NCBI GenBank assembly: GCA_000708835.1
Contig: DF237694.1
Span: 1 to 38,102, forward strand
Direction: 5' to 3'
Source: Klebsormidium nitens
Taxonomy: Eukaryota; Streptophyta; Klebsormidiophyceae; Klebsormidiales; Klebsormidiaceae
DNA: 38,102 nt
The position numbers and the translations under genes are program-made. Position 1 is the first letter of the stretch, and each line of letters starts with the position of its first letter. The notes below the pieces were generated by a model. The model was given only the letters and a program-made list of their open reading frames with translations, was not told the DNA's origin and did no database searches. Below are positions 23,553 to 33,971 of the stretch, piece by piece.

Positions 23553-24908
23553 ATCTACACAGTTGCCGTCATTCAACGGCTACCACTGGAAGTGGAAACT
23601 TGCATCTGACAAGTTGATCGTTCGGACATCGACCTTGGCGACCCCAAAAGTTTTGCGATGATATTAAATGCACGTTTTCCGCTGACAAACAGCTGAGACT
23701 AACCATGCCTGCGAATTTTTGTGATTTACTTGTAACAGTAGTTAGCGCTCATAGTTGTAAAGGAGACAGAGCTCGCATGGATGCGCCCAGCAAGCCGGTA
23801 ATTCAAAGTTCAGGATCAGCTCATCCTCTGTGTTGTCAAGGGTTGCCGTTAGTTAGCCTGAGGCTGGTCTTTAGTGAACCTGCACGCCAATCAAGTCTTA
23901 TTAGCCCTAGATTTTGTGTGGCTGGTGTGGTGCAACGTGTTTGACTGGATCTGAAACACTCGTAGCTTCATAGTAGGTTTATTGGCACGCAGCTTATCTC
24001 GTACACCAGTCGCCAATCTGTTGCTGGCATCAATGGTCGCATGTTTTGATGCATTGTTCAAAGCCGGATGCAGCTGGCTAAGGCTAGCTAGTGACCTGGG
24101 CTGCCAACTAGATTCTCCTGGCGCGGTTGAGTAGGTTGCTGTAGCGATCCTAGTCTTAGCGCTATCCATGTCCATGCATGCTCTATTAACTTCTACGATC
24201 GCAATGTAGCATGAGGTTACTACGACAGATCCTTCGGAGCAATGCACGGTCACGGAACGATTCATGCATGAGGCTGCAATTGACGCGAACCTAGACTGCG
24301 TCATTTAGACTTGATAGCGCGTATCATGCAACATATGCCCGAAATTCTGGAACGTCGGTCCCGGCCCGAACAGCTAGTCGGAACCTATGGTCAGCAACGC
24401 AGAGTTCAGCTTGATCGTGTGCAATGAACGCATACCTACTCGAGTGGCAGGTACGTCTAAGTAAGGATGTTGTTGGACCTGTGACGTAATCATGTACCAT
24501 GAATGCAAAATACCTGATAGAATGGCAAAGTAACTCTGGTTCTAATACGTATCTATCTGCACTGCATATTTCTAGTGGGCTCAAAAGCTGTTTCGTCCTT
24601 TATTTCTGCGTACATAAACCAGCTCTGGCCGCCTTCCATCCTAAGATATTGACTGCGATTGCGGCCGCACATGGGGCGTTGTCAAATTATCACCTTTGCA
24701 TTAAGATCTCAGAATATGCCCAATCCGGGTAAGTCACGTACATAGCTCGAATCCAGTGCTCATCAGAATGCCCAACCCTATCCCGCGCTGCCCCCATGCG
24801 GCGGCTGGGTAGTGTACAGGTCCACAGGGGCGGCAGAGGTGGCTCAGCCCTCACGTGTCTCAGATCCGCTGCGCTGCGCGGCAGTTCGCCTAGCGTACAC
24901 CACGCGCC
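23553..24908. other. Intergenic region between two converging genes
   Basis: The MATE gene (plus) and the acyl-activating enzyme (minus) converge here, so both 3' UTRs fall in this stretch. The left part carries TGTAA signals. The middle (about 23950-24780) is AT-richer with only short frames and no recognised domain. No tRNA or other RNA gene was seen. Confidence 0.5.
23731..23735 (+). terminator. Putative poly(A) signal TGTAA for the MATE gene
   Basis: TGTAA lies 178 bases after the MATE stop codon, with a second copy at 23756-23760. This is the expected green-algal poly(A) motif. Either copy, or both, may be used. Confidence 0.45.
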
Positions 24909-27900
24909 TCACGCTTTCTGGTACAGGGCCGCAATCTCGGCCGCATATTTGGTGGCAATTACGTCCCGCTTCATCTTCATCGTGGGCGTCAGCAGCCCAT
25001 TCTCGACCTGGCCGACGCACGAGGTCAGCAGAGGGGAAAGAGGCGGGGCTCACACAGGTGTACGGAGGAGCATGTGATGCAACACCAAACACCCAAGACG
25101 GCTAGCCCGACCGGCGTGCTCGGCTCCAAGCCACCTTGTGACAAGCAGAGATGCACGCGCTTGTACAATCAGCAGACGAGGCTGCGGACATGTGCGAGAG
25201 CGCGAGTGTCTCACCGAGAATGGTTCGTCAATGATGGCCACGGGGCCAATCCTCTCGTGGGCGTGGAAGCTGCCCTGGGCGAGGCTGCACCACAGCACAG
25301 GGGGGCGTCAGAACAGGCGGCCCCGAATGGCACGTGAGAGAGGCACGCGGGCTGAGCAGGCTGCAGGTCCGAAGGGAGGGGGACGCGCCCAGCGGCCATG
25401 AAGGATCGCTGCGCTACTCACCAGTGGTTGAGGTCCTTCCGGATGAGGTCCTGCAGCTGCTGCCCGGTGGGCGGGGGCGCGTCCGGGTGGTGCGCCGCCA
25501 GCTCGTCGGGCGCGGGGACCACGAGCGCGCCAAGGCGGCGCTGGTCGTTGCCCACGAGCATGACCTGCGCCACGAGCGGGCTGCGCAGCAGTACCTCCTC
25601 CACCGGCGCAGGCTCCACGTTCTCGCCTGCACACCCGACCAGCCAGCGTTCACAACGCGCACCAAGCTGGAGCCCCGCATGCACTCACTGTGCTGAAAGC
25701 TGTACTAACAAGCAGGACCATACGAGTCCCAAGCAAGGGCCGTTATGGTGCCATTGTGCGCTGATGTGCTGCACTCTTCTCGTTCTCCTGCAGTGCGGCT
25801 CACCGGTGGACATAACGATGGTGTCCTTGGAGCGGCCCTCGAGCACGAGCACGTCGCGGCAGTTCCTGGCGGCCCAGCTGCGGCTGGCGGGCGCGAGCCA
25901 GCCCAGGTCGCCCGTATCGAACCAGCCCTCCGGGTCCACCACGCGCGCCGTCGCCTCAGGGTCCTGCACGCACAGGAGGTGGAGGAACGGGTTTAGGCAA
26001 CAAAAGCGGCGCGATTTCGACAAAGCCTTTGCGTAGGTATAGGAAGGCCCTGGACTTCGTGAGAGCAGACCCGCTCTCAACACCTTGGGAATGGGCCCAC
26101 TGACCCCGGATTATGAGATTCACGCAACCTACAATAGGAGCCCGTTCTCTAACACGCCGCCTTTCCATGTTATGGTACTCTAAGAGAAGAAGGCAGCAAC
26201 TCAATCTCCGTAATCGATCATGAAAGAACTCGGTTTCCGTGTTCAGGTATGGACTCAACTGGCAACCCTGTTGATTGGGGATAAAATGGCCCCAAAGAAT
26301 CGAGCCCGACGTGACTCATCTCAGCGATTACGGCAAGGCTATGGACCCAGATGATGCGCGACAGCACCCCATGCCTGCGGTGGCGGTGCTCATGAGTCCG
26401 TGCGGGCTTGCCTTGAGGTAGCCCTTCATGACCTGCGGCCCCCGCGCCTTGACGACGCCCTTGACCCCGGGGGCCAGCGCGCACCCCGTCTTCGGGTCCA
26501 CCACCTTCACCTCCGTGTCGCCNNNNNNNNNNNNNNNNNNNNNNNNNNNNNNNNNNNNNNNNNNNNNNNNNNNNNNNNNNNNNNNNNNNNNNNNNNNNNN
26601 NNNNNNNNNNNNNNNNNNNNNNNNNNNNNNNNNNNNNNNNNNNNNNNNNNNNNNNNNNNNNNNNNNNNNNNNNNNNNNNNNNNNNNNNNNNNNNNNNNNN
26701 NNNNNNNNNNNNNNNNNNNNNNNNNNNNNNNNNNNNNNNNNNNNNNNNNNNNNNNNNNNNNNNNNNNNNNNNNNNNNNNNNNNNNNNNNNNNNNNNNNNN
26801 NNNNNNNNNNNNNNNNNNNNNNNNNNNNNNNNNNNNNNNNNNNNNNNNNNNNNNNNNNNNNNNNNNNNNNNNNNNNNNNNNNNNNNNNNNNNNNNNNNNN
26901 NNNNNNNNNNNNNNNNNNNNNNNNNNNNNNNNNNNNNNNNNNNNNNNNNNNNNNNNNNNNNNNNNNNNNNNNNNNNNNNNNNNNNNNNNNNNNNNNNNNN
27001 NNNNNNNNNNNNNNNNGCCGCCTTGACGACGCCCTTNACCCCGGGGGCCCGACGCGCGCACCCCGTCCTTCGGGTCCTACCACCCTTCACCTCCCGTCGT
27101 CGCCGACTTGGGTCGCCGACTGCTGCCCAGCACCTGCGCCACCCGCAACAGCCCCCGCCGCCTGTCAGCCCAGCCTCCGCGCACGCCCCTGCTACACTGC
27201 ACGACCACTAACTTGACAGAGTCGCCCAGCAAGCAACAGCCCCGCCTCACTGGGCAGGCCCCGCTTCCAAACTACGCATGTAGGCCTCCTGACACTGCAA
27301 ACACCCAGGCAGGAACAAGTGTGGCCCACTCACGTTGCGGTCAGCCCGGCGCACGGTGAGGACGGGGGACGTTTCGGTCAGGCCGTAGCCGTTGAGCAAC
27401 ACGATGCCAATCATCTCGAAGAAGCGGTCCACGTGGGTCGGGAGGCTGCCCCCGCCGCTGATGGCCGTCTGCAGCACGAGGCGAGCACGTGTGAGGCACT
27501 GGGAGAGTAGCAGAGGGGAGCAGGGGCAGCAGACCGGCTGCAACTATGCTATCCTGCCTGCCCGTTCTGCGCTCTGAAAGATTTTCAAGAAAGTTCGAAA
27601 CGGCCACCATGCATATGGGGCTTGCTCGAAACAAACTCATCATTGAAGTCTTGCTTCGTGCAAGCCCACAGTTATCCATGTAATCCACGTTTGCTTCGTC
27701 CAAGCCCACAGTTTACAATGTCAGAGCTAACAGCCTGGGCGCATCATCAACCACCTCGATGCATCATCCGAAGTCCACTCAATCTAGGTAAACTGCCGGA
27801 CTGCAGGCAAGGGAAGGTTGCTCTCGAGGTCCAATCGTGTTCACAACAAGCCAAAGTATCTCCAAGGCCTAACCTGCTTCCCGTAAGTCATTGCTCTCAC

Positions 27901-30900
27901 AATGTGTCTACAATGCGGCTTTTCTGCATGGCGCACATGCTCACCTTTTTGATGCCCAGCGCCGCGCGCACCTTCCCATACACGAGGCGCGAGGCGAGCA
28001 GGTGTGCGGGCAGCAGCAGCGCCGCCACCACGCCCGCTAGCACCCATTGCGCAAACGACAGCACCGGGTGGGCACTGCTGCGCACACTGTCCAGGGCGAG
28101 GCCCTGCCACGAAGCAGGAAGGGGGGCACAAGGTGAGGCGAGGCGCCCGTGCACGAAACAAAGGGCTCATAGGATTGAAATGGACGCAGCACAGATGCCC
28201 CGCCGAACGACATAGATGAAGGGCGGCCGATACAGCGAGCAAACCCGGAAGCATGGTAGTACTGGCTTGATGAGCACCAGCGATGCGGGCGCGCTCACCC
28301 TCCAGGCCCTGAGTGCTTCCATGTACTTTTGGCTGGCGCCTATGAGGAGCTTGGCCACCTTTTGGCGGGGGGCTGGGGCCTGGGCCAGCTTGCGCTGCAC
28401 CCCGTTGTACAGCACCTCGAATACCAGGGGCACCGCCACAAAGTGGTCCGGCGGGTGGGTCACCAAATCATCCTGCACCCGTGCCCACACACGCTCCGCT
28501 CAGCACCGCAGCCAGGGCAGATGCGATCCACGGAACCAACTAGCAACAGTGCCGGATGCAGCGTCAATCATTCGGCCTGGAGGACCTGGGGCGCACCTTG
28601 AAGGTCTTGACGCTGCTGTAGACCTGGCGGGCCCCGGATGCGAGGCAGAAGTACTCGGCAGAGCGCTCGTACATGTGCCAGGGCGGCAGCAGGCTGAGCA
28701 AGACCTCGCCTGGCTGCACGTCCAGCACCACGCGGTAATTGCGCACCTGCACCCACACAGCGCGCCGCGAATCAGCAAAGGCCAGCTCGCATCGTTTGAT
28801 CGGATCGAAGGCATCAAGGACAACAGCAGGGGCAGGTAGTGCAAGTGATGGGGTCATGGAGCAGGGCTGACCTGGTGCAGCAGGTTGTCGTGGGTGAGCA
28901 TGACCCCCTTGGGGAAGCCGGTGGTGCCGCTTGTGTAAGCGATGGTAGCCACATCCTGGCTCGCACACGGCACCTCGCGCCGCAGAGCGCCTGCACAGCG
29001 GGTAAGACCAACTGCTGTCAGTAATCTGATCTTGTCTCTGGCTGAACGAAGGCCCCTCCTGCCAGAGCACTCGTTTGAGACACACTCATACTTCATGCCT
29101 GCTCCTTTTGACTTTCATTCTAGTTAAGGGGGTAGCAGGGCACTCACCATTTCCAGTTGCGGCCTCTGTCGCCTGGCGGCTAGTCTTGCCTGCCTGCAGG
29201 AAGCTGGCAAAGCTGTGCGCGGGGAAGGGCGTCGTGGCGGCCCCGTTGGTCGCCGCCTCCCCCCACAACACCACCGCAAACTTAATGCGGTCCGCCAGCT
29301 CACCCAGCACAGGCGCCAGCTTGGCCAGCACCTCCGGCGTCTCTACCACTACCGCAGTGCTGCGCACAAATAACAGGGCAGGCGTACCTCAGGCCAGGTC
29401 ACGGGCATGGGCAGGAGGCTGGCTCACAGCTCACACCGAGTGGCATCAGACAAACCCTGTGCAACACTAACCAGTGCTCATCTCTGTCAGTCTGTCGTCC
29501 TCTGTCTGGTTAGTCCTACTTTTCCAGCATCTGAGATCCCAGCTTGAACCTTGCACTTGAACCAGTCGGCAGGTTGGGCTTGATTGATTGGACCTTCGCC
29601 TTCACCTTTGCACCTGTCTACGTTGCCCCATTTGAGGGTCACCAAATGAATAATGCAATAAAGACAATGAAACCAGATCTGGGCCACACTCTAGCATGAC
29701 CGAGGAAGAAAGTGCAGCGATGTTGAGGAGACAAGCACTTGGTACCTTTATTGGCTCCACAGCAAGGCCCACCCAGTTGAAACACCCAGTACTTGGAGTC
29801 TTTTACACACATCCAATACATCGATCGCACAGCATTGTCCGTTTCTAAAGGCAAGTGCTTCTTGGACCCACCGGTCTGATCGATCTCGACCGAGCAAAAA
29901 CCCTAATTCCGCAAAATGGCGTCCAATGACCCCGTGTTTCTACACGACGTCAGCTCCTTACCACATTGGACGGCCCGCACAATTTGACTTTGTAATCGGC
30001 ATGATCGCTAGCTACAGCTAATGGTTGGGGCAGATGTGCTCAGACAACCAAAAAGGAGGGGGTTTGTTCACCTCTCTGAATGCTCCAAAATATACTTGAG
30101 CTCTTCCGCTGGCGCCTTGGCCCCCCTCACTGCATCGACCGCCCCCGCCATCATGATTCCTGCAACCACCATTGAATGCTGTAAGCCCCATGATTGATGC
30201 TGGCAGATTGGAGCATATCAAAGTCTATCTGGGCCCCAATTCTATCGAACCACGCACGCTTCACACCAGGCCCAAGCAAGCTGCCTCCCAAATGCTTCGA
30301 GTAGCTGCCAGAAGCAGGCAAGGCACACAGAACAGCTGCTTACCTTGGTCTGCAATGATCCAGCGGTGGGAATTATCTGAGAAGAGGCCCACCCGGTCGC
30401 CCGCCTTGATGCCGTACAGGCGCAGCCCCTCGCTGAAGTCCACAATGGCTTGCTCCAGCTGGAAAAGCAGGGAAACAAGCTGAGGATGAGGGGCAACTGC
30501 AGTGCTTCAGAAAGGCTGGTCAGACGCGCTTCTTCAGCTCCTGCAGTGGATCTTCTAGACCACCAGGTTGTGTTGCAGGAAGAACAATGAGCTCAAGCGC
30601 CAACACCAAGATGCAAAGCTTCTGCTCCTTATTGATGTACCCAGCCCCGGTTGCCCAGCTTACCTCCTTGTAGGTCATCTTGATGTGCGGCTTCCTATGG
30701 GGGTCATCTAGCGCCACCCGATCGCCATACTTCTGGGCGAGCGTGTGCCACATGGCAGGCAGAACCTCCCAATTGGGGGCCACAGTGGAGCTGGGAGGGG
30801 GTGGCACAACAGAAGGGGCTCGTACCACCCGTGCCGGCTGCACCAACAGGACGTCTCAATGACAAGAACCAACAGTACCAGAAGTCCAGAGGAAACAAAG

Positions 30901-31448
30901 GAACAGCATGGGACCATAATGAAGTACCTTCAGAGTATGCGAGCACTATGCAATCCACATTGCGATTAACTTGGGGTTGACGCCAAAAGTGCCCCATTGC
31001 AAGACTGTACACATCCTAAACCCCCATGCTCTATACGAGGTTAAGAGGAGCAGCGTCCAAAATAGGCGCATGAAAGGTCAAAGCAGGCAGGTGCTTCTGT
31101 GCCCACCTCATCGGGTGGGCTGGTGGTGACTGCGGGGCCCCAGACTTCCTGTCTACACTGAACCTGCGGCCTCCGCCCCCTCCTCCCCCTGGCCTGCACA
31201 TGTCCAGCAGGCGTTGCTCCCTGCTTCAGTAGTGCAGCATCTCCAGCCAGCACCGCCGCACTGCTCCACGTATGACGGCACAACAAGTCAGACCCGAGTG
31301 AGCGGTATGACGCCCCAGGCTGTGGACAAAACCCCCCGGGCGTTCTGCTCTGCTGTGCTGCGCAGAGAGTGGGGGCCGTCTGCTTGACCGCCAGCTGTCC
31401 CAACAAGCTGCTCCCTGAACACACTACGCCGCTCGTCATTGCCTCCAC
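24909..31448 (-). CDS. Long-chain acyl-activating enzyme, plastid AAE15/16-like (acyl-ACP/acyl-CoA synthetase)
   Basis: Sixteen exons keep one frame from ATG 31448 to stop 24909: 31448-31107, 30837-30664, 30458-30344, 30159-30072, 29359-29148, 28990-28872, 28746-28597, 28472-28299, 28103-27945, 27468-27334, 27133-26412 (contains the gap), 25963-25804, 25626-25422, 25284-25215 and 25007-24909. I count 15 listed blocks; the gapped block may be one exon or two. Length is about 780 residues. Exon 1 resembles a chloroplast transit peptide. The ANL adenylation motifs are [11 protein letters not shown] (P-loop, 329-339), [25 protein letters not shown] (537-546), [28 protein letters not shown] and a C-terminal [15 protein letters not shown] with candidate catalytic lysines. 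The enzyme activates free fatty acids with ATP to an acyl-AMP, then transfers them to ACP or CoA. Plant AAE15/16 recycle fatty acids to acyl-ACP in plastids. The acceptor (ACP or CoA) cannot be told from sequence. One intron has a GC donor (after 26412). Confidence 0.92.
26523..27016. other. Assembly gap (494 N)
   Basis: A run of 494 undetermined bases falls inside an exon of the acyl-activating enzyme; a further single N is at 27037. The flanks overlap in sequence (see the next entry), so the N run probably does not represent real missing DNA. Confidence 0.97.
27017..27104. other. False duplication of exon sequence flanking the gap
   Basis: This stretch is an error-rich copy of 26441-26522 on the left side of the gap. 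Both read CCTTGACGACGCCCTT(G/N)ACC, then CCGGGGGCC, CACCCCGTC(C)TTCGGGTCC and CACC(C)TTCACCTCC in the same order. The right copy has several one-base insertions and an N. That pattern is low-quality contig-end sequence that the assembler did not merge, not a biological repeat. Collapsing the two leaves an exon of about 140 bases, one base from a multiple of three. Confidence 0.85.
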
Positions 31449-31970
31449 ACTTCAAGGGTCTGCCAAGCCGACTGCACTGTGGCACCCAAGCGCAGGCCAA
31501 CAACCTATAAAACCTTCTGCCGCATTAGATAACCCCTCCGTAAATGCATGCGGCCCCCGCCTTTTCGTAAGAAACTACGTCTGCAGGACTTCTTGCTCGT
31601 GATTGTGGTCGCAGAGAAAAGATTTGCAAGGCGGAATTTGTATAAACCTTGGCCACCTTTCCAGCTCTGTCCGGACTCCGCCCTTGCACAGTGGTTCTTC
31701 CCCTTGGGCTGCCGAGTCGTGCATCGTTTTCGGGGGTGCGTGGAGCGACGATGGCGCGCCATAGACGTCACACTTTTGCCCGTCTTGACGTCATACCTTT
31801 GCTGACTAGACAGGGGGCACGTTCCTCCCCGACTTTGTGGATATGGTAAAACCCCGCGGCCGACGCTGCAGCGGCCCGGCGCCTCGCCGCTGCTTGAATG
31901 ATGCGCGGCACCTTCGGCCGCGCGCTCCCGGCCCCGGGCCATCTCATTCGCGTGGCTTTTATATAGTATA
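31449..31970 (-). promoter_or_regulatory. Candidate promoter of the acyl-activating enzyme gene
   Basis: The region directly upstream of ATG 31448 holds TATATAAAAG on the minus strand (31956-31965), a good TATA box about 500 bases before the ATG. Between them are a perfect TGACGTCA palindrome (31786-31793) and a GACGTCA half-match (31764-31770), the classic bZIP/CREB target. A long leader would be implied if this TATA is used. No start-site data exist, so this is inference from motifs. Confidence 0.4.
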
Positions 31971-33971
31971 CCCGGGTCTCATCTTTGGCCACGAGTTTCA
32001 GTTGATCGGATCATATAAGGCATCTGAGCTTGGTGAGCTCGGGGCCTAGTTCCGACGCCCATTGTCGGACAGCGCGCGGCCGCCCACTGCGTGCCCGCTC
32101 GGCGGCCACGGCATTGCCAGAGCGCGTGCAAAAGTCAGAAAGTTGCCTCAGCAGCTGAGCAGGCTACAGTCTGAGTATCGAGTGACCAACTTGAATGAAT
32201 CTCCTGCAGTGGCGGCGCTACCGCCGCTTGAGTGGCAATCAGCGTTTGATAAAGCATTCGGGGGAGTACTGCAATATGTCCTGGAGCGCTGACAAAGAAT
32301 CCGCAATAGGGCAGGCAGGGGCACTCTTCATACTCGTCGTACTAATACGAGAGGCTAATCAGTGACCGATTCTAGCACGTCGTATTATTGTATCACCCTC
32401 AGCTCTTTAGTCCACATATGCAGATAAGCAGATGCTCGTTTCGAGCCTGATTGACCCAACGCGGAGGATCCTCGACAAGCGGCGCCCGAAAAGCTGTTAC
32501 GCACGAATGTGTGAAGATGATGTCAAAATAGCCGGTCAGCTGTTTAGTATCCATCGATTCTTGCCACGGGAGTCTTTGGCAAGTACTCTGATTATGCAAG
32601 CGTCGAGTGCATTCGTTTATGCGAAAGGGTCTGATGCCTTTGTACGTCCAAATCTACAATGACAAAGCTTCAATTTCTCTGGTCTCACTCTGCTGCCATT
32701 ATGTTGCGTTGCCGTTCAAATATCTCCACCGTTTGACGCCCACGTCCTCCAACAAATTATGTGATCAATCTGTCTACGTGGTCAAAGCTCAGTGCTGTGT
32801 ATTATGACGCTTTGAAAGGCTCACTGATTACGTCAGCTTGCCTCTGTCTTTGACTGGAGGTTGGAGAAGCTACTTGCTGGTTTTGTGGCCAACTGGGGAC
32901 AATCTTGAAGCATCCCAAAGCTATGGGTGACTCACCTGTGTTTACGACTCGACTCACAGAGCTGGTTGCAATTACGTAGTGAATTGATCAGAATCGGTCA
33001 TGGAGTGACTATGCCAGTTCTCCCAGCACTTTTGGAATGGTGGCGGGACTTCGAGGAACTAGAGACTTCGACGAGGCATTCTGCACGAAGACCCACTGCC
33101 AAAGAAGTCAATCGAGGGATGCCGGATGATCAGTCAATTGGCATGCATGTGCATGTCTGGAGAAAAAGGGAATCATATGTCGCTTCAGCAGTCCCTGAAA
33201 TTTTGGGAATCCTCTTTTAATCATGACAGTCAGTGCGCACGCTCGTGGTGCCGCCAACAAAAGTTCGGAACCGTCGATCGATGAGGGCAGCCCCCAACTT
33301 CGACCCTCCGGGCCATCCGATGGAGGTCGCATTGATTGCTCTCTGCCAACCGCAAAGTCGGCCCCTAAACTTCGCTGGCGACTTTTGCACGAGATTTGAG
33401 TGAGGGCGTCGCCGCGTTTCCGAACTTTTGCTTTAACACATTCGCCCAGCGGTCGGTCAAAAGACCTGTTGTGTCAAGAGGCCCAAAACGTGCGTACTGA
33501 CTGATGAGGCGCAGTGACATTACATATTACTGTAGTACTGAAACATATTCTCAGGGCCGCAGGATCTTATAAGAGAGCGTCAAGCCGGGTACTTTTGAAG
33601 ACTACAGCAGCCTGTGTGAGGGCTAGGAACATGTAATCTTACAAGTCGCTGTTTGAAGTAGGAATAGACGACTGTGTCCGATTGCAACACGCAACTGGCA
33701 GGTAGCTGCCGCAAAAGGCTTAGTACGTATGTCGATTGATTCTGAGTTGATCGATGAGACGAAGTCAAGTCCAGCTACGTCAGTAAGGTCAACACATGTG
33801 CCTGCAAGACTGCGTCCTTCTGGTCAGCACAGCGCTCGTCTGCGAGCTTCGAAAGTGAGGCCCACGGGCGCGCTGCTGTCGCCGAGCGCGACCTTCCACC
33901 AGTGAAGGAGCAGCATTTCTCGCCGCAGTCGCAGCCCTTCCAGCAACAGGCTCCCTGCTGTGCGTGCCGCG
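31971..33971. other. Intergenic region between divergent lipid genes
   Basis: This ~2-kb stretch separates the upstream region of the acyl-activating enzyme from the caleosin start codon. Its left end is GC-rich. From about 32300 it becomes AT-richer. Plus-strand frames of 66-97 codons at 32062-32292, 32432-32662 and 32927-33220 have no recognisable domain and no convincing splice links. The caleosin promoter must lie in the right part, where TTATAAGAG (about 33567) is a weak TATA-like candidate. Confidence 0.45.

Noticed and set aside
26523-27090. Long ORFs of undetermined residues across the gap
   Set aside because: They are artefacts of translating N bases.
31505-31942. 145-codon minus-strand ORF upstream of the acyl-activating enzyme
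   Set aside because: Arg/Ser-rich low-complexity translation within a putative promoter and leader; no family recognised.
32062-33220. Three plus-strand ORFs as a possible extra gene
   Set aside because: They have no domain, no consistent splice sites joining them, and intergenic base composition. Described under the intergenic entry only.
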